From: Anthoceros angustus
Taxonomy: Eukaryota > Streptophyta > Anthocerotopsida > Anthocerotales > Anthocerotaceae
Direction: 5' to 3'
DNA length: 64,000 nt
NCBI GenBank assembly: GCA_010909165.1
Contig: MU008162.1
Location: forward strand, 1,302,001 to 1,366,000
Of the stretch, positions 38,105-48,782 are shown piece by piece. The first letter of the stretch is position 1. Every line of letters begins with the position of its first letter. Below the pieces are notes generated by a model. It saw nothing but the letters and a program-made list of their open reading frames with translations. It did no database searches and was not told where the DNA came from. Position numbers and translations under genes: made by a program.

Positions 38105-38899
38105 GCCTTCCGATCTGCGGGGGGCCGACCTGTGTCCCCCAAGCACCATGCCAATCAATCCGCTCCTCCTCCCGCCTTCCCGCAGCTGGGCGGAGGCAGC
38201 GATGCTACTCCTGCTCCGCAGCCACGTCAGGCGACATCCCACGGCTCAAGCGCGCCCCTCGGCGCCTCATCACGACCACCCAGATCCAGCCAGGCGCCCG
38301 CCTCCCTTCCTTCCTTTCTTCCTTCCTTCCTTCCTGCCTTCCTGCCTTCCTGCCTGCCTTCCTTCCTTCCTTCCAAGGCAAAGGGCAAGGCAATGCGCAC
38401 CAGCCCAGCAGCCCAGCAGGCAGCCCAAGGAGCGAGAGCAGCGAGAGGGAGGGAATGCTGCCCGGGCAATTGCGGGGGAGTGGAGTCAGGGAAGCGGGAC
38501 ACCAGAATGAGATGCTCATCAGCTCAGCAAAAACGCAGCATTCAAGGGACTGCCTGGCTTAAAAGGACGTGTCAAAGCTGGCAAAGCAAAGCACGGTCTC
38601 ACACAGTCATGGGTCAGGCTGGGAGCCTCTCTCTGTCAAACTTAAACAGGGGCCCAAGACCAGGCCCGGAACCCGGGAGCAGGCCCGAGACCAGGCCCCG
38701 CCTGCATTTGCCTGTAACAAGGAAGGCCTTCCTTCTTCCGTTGTGGTGCTTCTGGCTTGGGGGTTTGCAGCATGTGGCAACCCCCGCCTTTGGGGTGGAG
38801 GTGGAGGATTTCTCTATCAGCTCCCTGCCTCCATGATCACCTGGGAAGGAAAGGCCTTGGTTGAGGCCAGACGGGGGCTGGCCTTTCTCTGGCTAGGCA
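38105..38899. other. Upstream region of the auxilin-related gene
   Basis: Likely 5' UTR and promoter, with the CCTT microsatellite. No gene was recognised on either strand. Confidence 0.45.
38302..38374. repeat. CCTT microsatellite
   Basis: About 70 bp of CCTT units with CCTG interruptions, some 200 bp upstream of the auxilin-related ATG. Confidence 0.9.
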
Positions 38900-39830
38900 A
38901 TGGGCTCCTTCCGCCTGTTACCCGACACCACGTCTCGCTCTTGGACAGCCGTGATCTCAGGGTTTTGTGAGAGCGGGCAAGAACGGGATGCACTCAGACT
39001 GTACGAGCTAACGCAGGAGACTGAGGTGGAGCCCAAGAAAATTCCCCTTCGTCTGTCTATTGAAAGCCGGTGGATGCCTCGGTGGCGTGGAGCAGGGCAA
39101 AAGGGTTTGTGCTGATGTTGTGAGATTTGGATGCGAGTGTCATGGGCTTGGCGCCACCACTTCGCTCGGGGTGTTTGTAAAATGTGGTAGCATGGCAGAC
39201 GCACGCCGTCTGTTTGACACATTCGCCTACGCGTCACGTGGCTTCGTGGAATGCAACAATCTCAGGAAATGCCCACCGGAATCAGCGTGAGCAGGCTTTG
39301 CAGCTGTATGCCCACATGCAAGTGGCAGGAGTGCAGCCAAACAATCAGCGGCGGCGCGAAGGAGCGATCCGAGGTGGTGGATGGGTAGAGGGTTAAGGTC
39401 GAAGCTGCCTTGTAGAGTGGATGTGGAAGCTCGGTTGATGCTCAGCAGGGGTTTGACTCCCTGTCTCACCTCACTCTGGTGACATGGAATGCGCCCTTAG
39501 AAGGTTATGTCCTGCAAGATCAAATGGACCAGGCTCTGCAAATTTTTTGTGAGATGCAGAGGAGAGGTGTGAGGGCATACTGTCGATCCTTCGTTTGTGT
39601 ACCGAATGATGTGGAAGAAGCATGGTAGCACAGCTTGTATTTGATATATCACCTCGGTGAGACATCGTCACTTGGACTGCCATGATTGCAGTCCACACTG
39701 AGCAAGAACAAGGTGAACAGGCGCTGCGCCTGTATGCAGACATGCACAGGCTCGTAGTCAGACCAAACCAAGCGACCTTGCTCAGCAGACTGAAAGCCAC
39801 CAGCCAAATCGGAGCCTGAAAATATGTTCC
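38900..39830 (+). pseudogene. Decayed PPR gene copy A
   Basis: Fragments of pentatricopeptide repeats are spread over three frames: SWTAVISGFCESGQERDALR, a MADARRLFD helix after LGVFVKCGS, REQALQLYAHMQVAGVQPN, MDQALQIFCEMQRRGV and WTAMIAVHTEQEQGEQALRL followed by YADM. Stops and frameshifts interrupt every few dozen codons, so no product is expected. The copy is homologous at DNA level to copy B at 40.86-41.61 kb, about 2 kb away, and related in style to the PPR gene at 50.9-53.8 kb. Confidence 0.75.
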
Positions 39831-40856
39831 CAGGCTCACCATGATATTCTTGAAAGTCATGTGTTTCTGGGTTGTACGACACAATTTATGTATTTGGTGT
39901 CAAATCATTCTGAAATTCTAGACTGGTTGATCTCAGCCTACTGCTGGTGATGAAAGCGCTCCACCTTGGGAGTTGTGTGCGTGAGACCACAAATTTCTGA
40001 GTTGAATTGACTTTGAACTTCAGCATGGAAGAGAGGCTGTGATCCGTTGGAGCTGAAACTTGGACTGCTGTGATCTGCCAAGTCATAGCTAGTACGGAAC
40101 CCCTGGTGATAGGTAGTAGAGCACTGAAGGAGTAGTAATACATAGAGGTAGGTAGTAGATCTCCGAAGGAGTAGTAACACATAGAGGTATATGATTGAAC
40201 ATTACGTGACATACCTACAAAACCATGGAGACATAGCTGTTCATCAGGTGTTTCGCGTACATGTTTTCTGACTTAACAAAGAACCCGGCTCCGTGGCTCT
40301 TTTCTAGAGCCTTCTATCTTGGCAGGCAGGCAGTGTAAGTGTCAGTGTTTTCTACAACCTTCACACGGCAGGACTCTTCAACGGAAACTTGTTACCACAC
40401 CTGACGGAAATTTCCACAATCCTGGATTCACAGAGCAACATCACTTTCTAGTACAGACAGCAAGGATACTAGTCGGCACACAACTTGCTTCCAGCCTCGC
40501 AATTGCCGGACACTCAAACAAAACTCTGAACCACTTTCTACATATGCACTTTGGTAGTCCACCTCCTTCTGAAGACCAGCCCAACTGGGCAGGAGTACTA
40601 CACAGAAATTGTACACCCCTTTACAAGGCAGTACACATCTTAAGCCTGCTCCTGACTGGTCGCTGTACAGCCCCAGGACGCAACTCTGCTCCTGCAAGAC
40701 TTCGACATGTCGCTGCACAGAAAAAAATGGTGGTACGTAGCAACCCTGACGTGTGATGCGGCTGTGACTGTCGCTTTCTGCTTCTCCACCCCAAACTCGG
40801 GTTCAACTGTGAGTCTTGCAACCCCCTCAATTTGGATTTCCTGATGGGGCTGACGT
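39831..40856. other. No gene recognised between two PPR relics
   Basis: No conserved frame was found. The order of relics suggests this is the spacer of a tandem PPR duplication. Confidence 0.4.
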
Positions 40857-41610
40857 GTGCAGGGTTTCTGGCCAGCAATGGGCTTCATCTGTCTGAGACC
40901 TTTTTGGGGGCTTTGGCTGTCGAAATGCTGGTCAACTGTGGGAGTCTTTCTGATGCTCTGGAGGTCCTTTGGCTGTTACTCGAAAACCGTAATCTTAGGG
41001 TTTTGTAAGAAACGGATGCACTCAGAATGTACATACAAGCGAATGCAGGAAGCCCGTGGATGCCTCGGTGACGTGGATTCATGCTGATGTTGTAAGATTT
41101 GGATGTGAGTCTGATGTGCTTGTCGCTACCACTTTCCTCGGGATGCTTGCAAAATGTGGTAGCATGGCAGATGTGTTCGACGCATTGCCTAATTAAGCGT
41201 GACGTCGTCTGATGTCAAATGCAAGGGTGGGCAGGCTTTGCAGCTGTATGTTCAGATACAAGTGGCAGGAGTGGATGAGCAGCATGACAAGGTAGGATGT
41301 CTGCTGAAAGGGATGGGGGTTGATTTCAAAGCTGCTTGTGAGGGCGGTGATCCAATTTCCACATGTATTTGTTGGGAACACTCTGATTGACAGGTGTAGT
41401 AGATGTAGAAGCTTGTTGGTTGACGCTCAGCAGGTGTGACTTAGATGCCCTGTCACACGGCGCTGTGGTGACATCGAATGAGAGCTTTTGGCAGGTTCTG
41501 TCCAGCAAGATCCGACTGACAAGACACTGCAACTTTTTAATGAGATGCAGAGTGAAGGCAAACTGTCGATCCTTCGTTACTGTACTGAAAAGAGTGTGGA
41601 AGAACACCTG
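40857..41610 (+). pseudogene. Decayed PPR gene copy B
   Basis: Matches copy A in order. GGATGCCTCGGTG...GATTTGGATG (41056) corresponds to 39073, AAATGTGGTAGCATGGCAGA (41150) to 39181, GCAGGCTTTGCAGCTGTATG (41230) to 39292, and CTGTCGATCCTTCGTT to 39580. Residual protein includes VNCGSLSDALEVL and GQALQLYVQIQVAGV. Frames are broken throughout. Confidence 0.7.
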
Positions 41611-42297
41611 ATCGCCAGGCCGCCAGATCCTTGCGCGCCTGGTACATACTGTTGAGGCGGGGCCTACCCTGGTACGCTAGAGGATTTTATATTGTCTGCT
41701 TCATAAATGTGAATACCATAAAGGCATCCACACTTTGGAGACAGCCAGCAAATGCAAAACAAACCAAACCAAACGCAAATGCAGATCCACCGAGGACAGG
41801 TAGCTTCCGGGTTGGCATTTGTGGGGCTAGGCCCTGGCTCATAGGCTAGAGGTCGATGTGGTTGTTCTTCGAGCCTTCTGGCTTGGAAAAGATCCTGGTA
41901 GGGAACGCATATTGATTATGACTTTTCATTCTATGGATATCACCTTCAGGTTATGAAGACTAGGTCTATGTTACGGACAACTCACTACAGGTCAAGTGGC
42001 TTTCTTTCGTGGGGATGAACTGGTGGTGTTTGGCCCTCGTTGAAATTGACACTAATCATTAATTGAAGATTATTTGTCTTGTTTGAATTTTACCTTTACA
42101 TTCGTCCAGACTATTTTACCGCAATCTTGTAGTTATCATATTTCAGTCCTATAACGGAAATCCGTCCTGAGTGGACTTATATAAAATTCTTCCTCTTCTT
42201 CTTCTTACCCTTTAAGTGGGTTGCCCCCCTCGGGGTAGATGGTTTTCCCATCACTTCTATTTAATAAAGTCTCCATTGTTCTTTGTTCGATCCACAA
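41611..42297. other. No gene recognised; left flank of a LINE insertion
   Basis: AT-rich sequence without a recognisable coding region, ending at the 14-bp target-site duplication of the LINE. Confidence 0.4.
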
Positions 42298-42311
42298 AAT
42301 AAAATAGGTTT
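42298..42311. repeat. Left target-site duplication of the LINE
   Basis: AATAAAATAGGTTT, repeated exactly at 45247-45260 on the other side of the element. Confidence 0.75.
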
Positions 42312-45246
42312 ATTTATTTATTTATAGATCATTAAGCGTATGCAGCCGTGAGACTATGACGCCTGAACAGGAATCAAGAACATGAATGAAGTGACATTTG
42401 GGAGAGCATAAAAGCAAAGAAAGTAGATCAAACAAAAATTAGAAGACTAAATAGCTTTGCGAAGGAACTTGCACTAAAAGTAGTCGCCAATCAGCTTGAA
42501 GTAAGAGATAAGTTTCCCTTTGAGTTTGGAAATACTGAGGAGTTGGCGCATATCAGAGTAAGAGCCCTGGAAAACCTGGTCCCCCTTGTTGCGGGTAGCC
42601 GAGCACTGACCAAGGATTGTGCTGGCGGGTTTCTTCGGAAGACATACATCTCCGACAAAATGGGTTTCCAGCAATGTTAAATCGCCTGAAATAAGCCCCA
42701 ATAGCCATATGCCAAGTCCGTAACTGGGTGAGAAAGGATGAGACCTTACGATCATGAAGGCCAAGACGGTGTAACGCCGACGCCGAGGGGGCACCAAGCA
42801 CCACTCGCTTTAGCGCAGAAGCTTTAGTAGATGAGGCCCACTGTACATGCCACTCCTGCAAACTTGCCACATCAATCAGTTGACGCGCTTTGGAACAGCG
42901 TCTATGTAGCAAGGGGTTTCTCCTGAAACCCCTTTTTGCACACGGACGTGGCCGGACCCCTTTTTGCACTTGAAAAAATCCACACTATAATCAGCCTTTT
43001 TGGTATTTCTCTGCAGACATGTCACCCGCAACCTTTTGAATAATTGTTTTAATACACGTTATTTGAGATTGTAGATTGCAAGTATGTGGCAAAAACCTAC
43101 TGGACACAGAATTCGTGCGCAAACTTATGCGTGCACTTACATCTAAACAGTCTGCAACAAGTGGCAATCATTGCCAGGTGTTGGACGTATACAAATGTCT
43201 ACAGTTTTTAGGCCTTGCTGTAATTCTGGTGCGCAAACAACCTTTCATTCATACCAGTCAATCCTAAGACTATACTCTCGCTTTGGGAATTTTACAGGAC
43301 TTTGTTTCTTAGACATTGGGACAATAATATCTTCGTTGACCTGATGCTCTTGATCCGCTTGCAGTGCGAGAATGAGAGTGGCATGGTCTGCACTTGGAGC
43401 TGGGCCCACGCCAAACGTTTCAAGATTCAAAAGATGCAAAAGGTTCTCACTACTTGTTCAAAGTTTTAATCACTAGAAAAAAGATGAGGACTAAGTAAAG
43501 ATAAGAACATATCTACATTAGGGAGGTGCACAAAAAAGGTTGAAAACGTTGAAAGGAACCCTTTAAAACAACAAAAAAAATCAAAAAATACAGAAAATAT
43601 CAAAAAATATCAAAATTTTAGGGCAAGTGCGTGCACTTGCATCAAAAAATTGGATTTTTTTGGGATTTTTTGGGGGTTGTTTTAGATTTTTTGCTCTTTT
43701 TTTCTTTGGATGAACTATCTGGGAATGCACTAGGAGGCATGAACCATATGGGTTCATGGTCTTAGGCCCTTCTTGACCTTGGGTGCGCGCACCTGGGCCC
43801 CCTTGCCCCCTGGTGCGCCATGAACCTGAGTACAAGGCGCCAGCGCGGTGTAAATGACTCGACAGGAAGTGGTGCCAGAGCCGAGAATGCCCGAACCTGA
43901 TGGATGAACACCTAAAAAAACCAACAAAAACCAAACCAACTTCAATGGCGAAATAGGGTTGGGATTTTTTCCAAAATCCGTTTTAACAAGAGAAACCCCT
44001 TTCTACACAGACGCTGTTTTGGACATAGATAAGGTATAGTCTTCACTGGAAATTGGAAGAAGAGTGGCTGCCTTAGCGGTAACATCTGCCAACTCATTGC
44101 CGACTACATTATTATGGCCCGGAATCCAGTGAAGGTTTAGGGAAACTTAAGGGTGAGCAAGAGAGAGGGCATGGAGAGCGGCCCGAGCCCTTGAGATAGC
44201 TTGGGAGGAGCGCGCAGATGTGTCAGTTAAAGATAAGATAGCTGGTTAGTTATCAATGAATATGTTAACTGCGGGAACCCAGAGAGTGTGGCTAAAAGAG
44301 TAGGTAGGTACGAGATGGCCTTAACCACAGAAAGGATTTCTGCCTCAAAAATCCCATAGTAAGTCTCTAAACCAAAAGACAATTGATGCACATGATCCCT
44401 GTTGAAATAGAAAACCGTCGCCCCTCCAGCTTTACCATCTATGAGGGAACCATCAGTGTAAATTGCAAGAGTATTAGGAGCCAGCAGATATTGAGAATGT
44501 GAGGCAATGGCTAACTTAGGAGATGGTAAAATCACAGTGGTTAAGGGTAAAGACAGGGGGGGAAGTCCAAGGGGGAACAAGGCGAGGGAAAATGGTCTCA
44601 ATGGCAGTAGGGGTGGGCAACTGTAATACCGAGTAGAGAGGAGCTTTAAGCTACGGTTAGCTTTAAGCTAGCCGTAGCCGACTCACCCTCCTTCCCAATA
44701 ATACAAAGTTTGTAATACCATTTTTTGTGGTTAGAGGCCGGTAGAAAGGCTTGGTGGATTGGGTGGAAAGGAGGGCAAGAGAGGTTACGGAGAAGAGAGC
44801 GGAGAGAATGGCGTTGAAGACGGATCTCAGTGGGCAGAAGGAAAGCTTTAAATTCAAGGGCCTCATTGGAGGTGGTTCGAAGCGCACCAGTAATTGCTTT
44901 ACAAGCTAGACGTTGAACCCGTTGAAGATGTTGAATATGCGTGCGGCCGCAATTAAACCAAACACCGCAGCCGTAATCGAGTTTAGGCAAAACAATAGTA
45001 ACATATAGTTGTCGCAGGAGGTTAGCTTTGAGTCCCCAAACAGAGGTATCAAGAGAGATAATAGCTGATTGATAGAGCTAGTACGCATAGCTGAAGCCGA
45101 AGCCTGTTGCACATGGGTGTTCCAAGTTAACTTGGAGTCTAAGTAAAAGCCCAAGAATTTGATACACTCTGAGCGAGTAATAAGGGTGCCATTGGGCAAA
45201 GAAAGAGTATACTCCTTAATATTTTCCTTGCGCTTGAGAGAAGAAT
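42312..45246 (-). mobile_element. 5'-truncated non-LTR retrotransposon (LINE) with RNase H domain
   Basis: On the minus strand the element starts inside the RT thumb (SECIKFLGFYLDSKLTW, about 45.2 kb). It continues through LDYGCGVWF and LQRVQRLACKAITGALRTTS (about 44.9 kb), then an RNase H domain with AIYTDGSLIDGKAGGATVF and a YYGIFEAEILSVVKAI helix (44.6-44.2 kb). After the nested insertion comes a C-terminal part with VSSFLTQLRTWHMAIGAYF and a zinc-knuckle-like FCRRC (42.97-42.5 kb). Several frameshifts make it inactive. The left end carries a (TAAA)n-type tail as read on the minus strand, followed by a 14-bp duplication of the target. Without the nested element it is about 1.8 kb. RT-then-RNase H order fits I/Tad-like LINEs. 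No endonuclease part is present. Confidence 0.85.
42895..44017. mobile_element. Non-autonomous TIR DNA transposon nested in the LINE
   Basis: A 1,123-bp segment is bounded by 27-bp terminal inverted repeats (42895-42921 and 43991-44017) that match at 25 positions; the outer end reads ACAGCGTCT. Immediately outside both ends lies the direct repeat TTTGGA (42889-42894 and 44018-44023). Taking out the segment and one TTTGGA restores the LINE frame across the junction. The inside is AT-rich with A-runs near 43560-43620 and has no transposase-like frame. If the TIR is read from CAGCG, the duplication can be seen as 8 bp with two mismatches, which would fit the hAT superfamily. Confidence 0.85.
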
Positions 45247-45260
45247 GAATAAAATAGGTT
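45247..45260. repeat. Right target-site duplication of the LINE
   Basis: AATAAAATAGGTTT, identical to 42298-42311. Confidence 0.75.
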
Positions 45261-45479
45261 TTAAATGGTCAATGTGTATCCAAAATAAAATTTGTTCAAA
45301 ATGGTCACTCCTTTCTTGCGTGCTTCCAAGGCTCGGGCAGAATCTGCACAACATACGGACCAGGTCCAAGGTGGTACAACAAAGTGTAGGCCATGCGAGT
45401 GAATGTGCCTGTGCAACTAGAGCCCTTCGCCCGCTTCCCATGGCCCCTGCTTCTGTGGAGACTATTGTTGCGCTTTGGA

Positions 45480-47010
45480 CCCTTCATCCACCCCCAGTTC
45501 CATTCCTCGAGCTCAGACATATTCAACTATGTCACGGAGATCATTTCTCTCCTGACTGGACTGCTTTTGCTCTAGCTCTAGCTCTTTCTATAACTCCACG
45601 TTTATCCTCTGCTAGGGTATCGAGCATCGTATTTGAGCACTTAGAACTACATTCTCCCACCAGTGGCCTTTCTAAGCTCTTCCTTCTGGCTGTTCTGGCT
45701 TGGGGTGAGACACCTCAGTGGATCTCCCAAGTTGTGGTAGCTAGCAAGTTGTTCGCTATGGACAAACCTCCCCCAAGGTTTGGTGTGCGCCCACTTGCGG
45801 TTGGGGAGGCCTTTTATGCAACTTGTTAGCCGCATTATTGCCCTTAAGTTTTGCACTCTCCTCCAACAACATCTCAATCCCCTTCAATATGGGACTGCCA
45901 CCACGTGAGGGTTGCGAATTCGTGGTGTTTGATGTGAGAGTATGCCTAGAATCTCACCCGAAGTAGGTGGTCTTGCAAGTGGATGTTGCAAACGCTTTCA
46001 ATATCATTTCTAAGGCTGCCATATTTAAGGAGCTCAAGGATGCAGGTGGCGTCTTGGCGAGCCTCATCTCGTCTTTTTGTTGTTTTTATGGCGAGTCTTC
46101 CAACCTCTATTACCAGTAAGAAATTGTACCTTGAGATGTCCTTATTTTGGAATTGGCCGTAGGGACCAGACATGGTGACCCTTTAGGTGGTGCTCTCTTT
46201 CCCTTACTCACTAGGGCCCTATACAAGACTACTTCTTCAATGCGTGATTATGTTTTTCCTTCACTGGTGGATGACTTTCACATCCTTGGGGCCGAGGACA
46301 AGGACAAGCAGGCCTTTGAGTTATTTTTCCATGAGCTCTCTTTGAAGGGTAAGAGTCAAGCTCTCCAAGTGCCAAGTCTAGTCTCCATCGGGGCTCACCC
46401 CTCCTTTACAATAGTTCCTTGTAGGTGAGATTACTTCTGCTCCAAGGTTATGAATTTTTGGGGTCCCTTTTGGTGATCTCGACTTTGTTGAGAGCTTTTT
46501 GGACCAAGCCTTGGCAGATGATCTTTCCCACATTGCAGACCTTTAATCCTTGCTGGAGGACGCACAAGTGACTTTAGGCATTCTCTCCTCATACCACTTT
46601 GCCAAATGCCCAAGTTACCTTATCTACATATTGCCTCCTTCTCCTGTTCTTTTCCCGCGCTTAAAGGGTATTGACTAAAAGATCATGGATGGCTTGGGAG
46701 ACATTGTTGGCCCAAGTTCTTGTTTGTGGTCTTCGGCGCAACATTACTCGTGGATTAAAAAAGAAAAATTAAAAGTAAAGAGTGTCCACCAGGCAATCTG
46801 GCACGTCAACAAGCATCCTTGCTAGTGGCTTACAACGAAACAGGTCTGGTTTCCAATAAGAAATCCTTGTATGCGGCATTTTTTGGTAGTTGGGCTTTGT
46901 TTGCCTTTGCTCTGGCTTCCTATTTGTTGCTTCATGACAAACCCTTCTTAGAGGCCTTTATATCAGAGGAGGGAACTCTCCCTCTTCTAATGTCCTTGAG
47001 GAGCTAGAGA
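45480..47010 (+). mobile_element. Decayed reverse-transcriptase element of a second family
   Basis: The plus strand carries, in three frames, FSPDWTAFALALALSITPRL, ISQVVVASKLFAMDKPPPRF, GVRPLAVGEAFY, a VVLQVDVANAFNIISKAAIF-like segment around 45.97-46.03 kb, TRHGDPLGGALFPLLTRAL, and FPSLVDDFHILGA, where the RT catalytic motif is normally (A/V)DD. A further tail (SYLLLHDKPFLEAFISEEG) follows at 46.9 kb. The order matches a reverse-transcriptase family common in plant genomes whose tail is also seen at 17.1-17.3 kb. Stops and frameshifts are frequent. No LTRs or element ends were identified, so limits are approximate. Confidence 0.75.
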
Positions 47011-47500
47011 CCTGTTAACAATGGAAGCAAGGTAGCTCTTTCCTCCTTTCATGACCTCCCTCACTAACGCTTTCAGGAGGTTGCAAGAATCCTTGCTCGA
47101 CAATTGACAACTCGACCAGTCTTTTCAGTCCATCCCTTTGGACCCTTCTATTTCAAAGCTCACAAGAGCCCTCCCCGCACTTGTTCTGGGAAGGGTGCAC
47201 GAGCTTGGTTGTTGGCTCATCCATGCATACCTGGATTTCACATCGTACCTTTGACCTTCACTACAGTACTAGTGATGTGCTTCCTTCATGGGCAAAAAAC
47301 TGGGGGAGTCCCAATAAATAAACCTTGCACAACTATAGTAACATTGTGAAGGATTGACCCAGGCCAGAACAAAACCCGGCCCCTGAAAGCCTTAAATAAT
47401 CCAGGCCTTGAATTATCTAGGCTTGAATGCTCCAGGCCTAATTGCCTAGAATTTCAAGCCTAAAGTATCCAGGCTGCTCAAGCAATTTCAGGCCTCAACG
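47011..47500. other. No gene recognised
   Basis: Between the decayed RT and the 24-bp tandem array. From about 47390 onward it contains diverged versions of the array unit (GGCCT/AGGCCTGAAT/AAGCCT). Confidence 0.45.
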
Positions 47501-47620
47501 GCTTGAATATTTTAGGCCTGGGTGGCATGAATATTTCAAGCCTGGATGGCCTGAATATTTCAAGCTTGGATGGCCTAAATATTTCAAGCTTGGATGGCCT
47601 CAAATATCCAAGCCTGAATG
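47501..47620. repeat. 24-bp tandem array, five units
   Basis: Five consecutive 24-bp units (47501, 47525, 47549, 47573, 47597) of the form GCCTGAATATTTCAAGCTTGGATG. Units 2-4 differ at one to three positions, units 1 and 5 at more. Period 24 keeps reading frames open on both strands. Confidence 0.92.
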
Positions 47621-48198
47621 CAAGCATGGTCTGCATTCCACATAAGAAGCATGAACGCAAGCGACCACAAGTTCCCTTCAAACATTATACTAAAAATTAA
47701 AACCTTACCTTGCACGTGGAGGTGTTCTAGGAGCACCTCATGTTGATCCAACTTCTGTTTTCGCTTAGGACCCTTTGGGCCCTTCTTGTCCGTAACACGA
47801 CATTCTTTTGGAATAAGCAGTTCATCTTCCTCATACAAAGCTTCATAAGGAAGATGAGGTGCATCTGACCTGATAGTGAACGAGTGCTCTCTATCTTGCT
47901 CTCGTGAAGGTTGTAGTGAAGCTGAGGGTGGCAACGATGGAGAAGAACGAGATCTAGCCTATGGACGTCACTATGTCGTCGTTGGCAATATTTCCCTTAG
48001 AAGGGCAGTTTAAAAAGGTGCCCATGATGCAGTTGTAGAGTTGCTGTCTTGCAACGCTGCTGCTCCCAATTTCTGGTTTTCGTTACTCAAATCCAAGTCT
48101 GTGTCAGAGGAGAAGATGGAAATGGCCACGATCACTACTAATTCCCTAATATTGTGGTATAAACAATCATGGTCACTTCGAAGCTCTCTTGCTCTTGA
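47621..48198. other. Unassigned; one basic open frame on the minus strand
   Basis: Minus-strand codons at about 47940-47715 encode a polar segment with PHLPYEALYEEDELLIPKEC and KKGPKGPKRKQKLDQHEVLL. It is not recognised, has no clear start, and may be an exon or transposon relic. Confidence 0.25.
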
Positions 48199-48268
48199 AA
48201 ACCCTCATGTACAAACCCTCAAGTTTAAACTCTCAATTTGAAACCCTCAAGTTCAAACCCTCATGTCA
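48199..48268. repeat. 14-bp tandem repeat with a telomere-like core
   Basis: Five consecutive 14-bp units start at 48199, 48213, 48227, 48241 and 48255. Each begins AAACYCTCA, close to the plant telomere unit AAACCCT. Confidence 0.9.
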
Positions 48269-48289
48269 AGGCCTTGTAAAATAAGTGTC

Positions 48290-48620
48290 CACGTTGTTTT
48301 CATTGTAATTGATGTATTGTCCCGTGTAAACCCGTCTGTAGTAAACAACAAGCCCCGTTGTAAACACACTTTGTTGTAAACTAGCATTAACCCGTAAGAA
48401 ATGCTTGCGTTTTAAACACCCTCCCCCGTTGTAATTTCTCGCATCGTAGTAAAACAATCAACCACCATTGTAAATGGGTGCATCGTTAAGTACCAACCTC
48501 GGTTGTAATGTCTTACTCCATAGTAAACCTCAAGTGCCCACATAGTAAAAGAACATGTGGTGTGTCCATGTCATTAAAATAGCCAATGCCGAAATAAGCC
48601 CTGTAGTAAAATACCAAAAC
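48290..48620. repeat. Interspersed short motif (TTGTAA / TAGTAAA)
   Basis: About a dozen copies of a motif like CGTTGTAAAC or CATAGTAAAC occur at 15-40 bp spacing, all in the same orientation. The spacer sequence is unrelated from copy to copy. Confidence 0.6.
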
Positions 48621-48702
48621 TCTTATTGCAAAGTCAGGGGCTATGCATGAAAATTATACGTCGACCCAAAAACTCTCATATTAAACCGATCCGATGCCGA
48701 AA

Positions 48703-48782
48703 TCTCTCATCTCTCTACGTATTTGCAATTAGTAAAATGAGGTCTCTCATCTCTTTACGTATTTGCAATTAGTAAAATGAGG
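48703..48782. repeat. 40-bp tandem duplication
   Basis: TCTCTCATCTCTCTACGTAT... at 48703-48742 is repeated at 48743-48782 with a single mismatch. Confidence 0.95.

Noticed and set aside
42312-45246. Fungal contamination suggested by Tad/I-like LINE motifs
   Set aside because: The element is embedded in continuous plant sequence with its own target-site duplication.
47501-47620. CRISPR-like array
   Set aside because: The units are contiguous without unique spacers and the DNA is eukaryotic.
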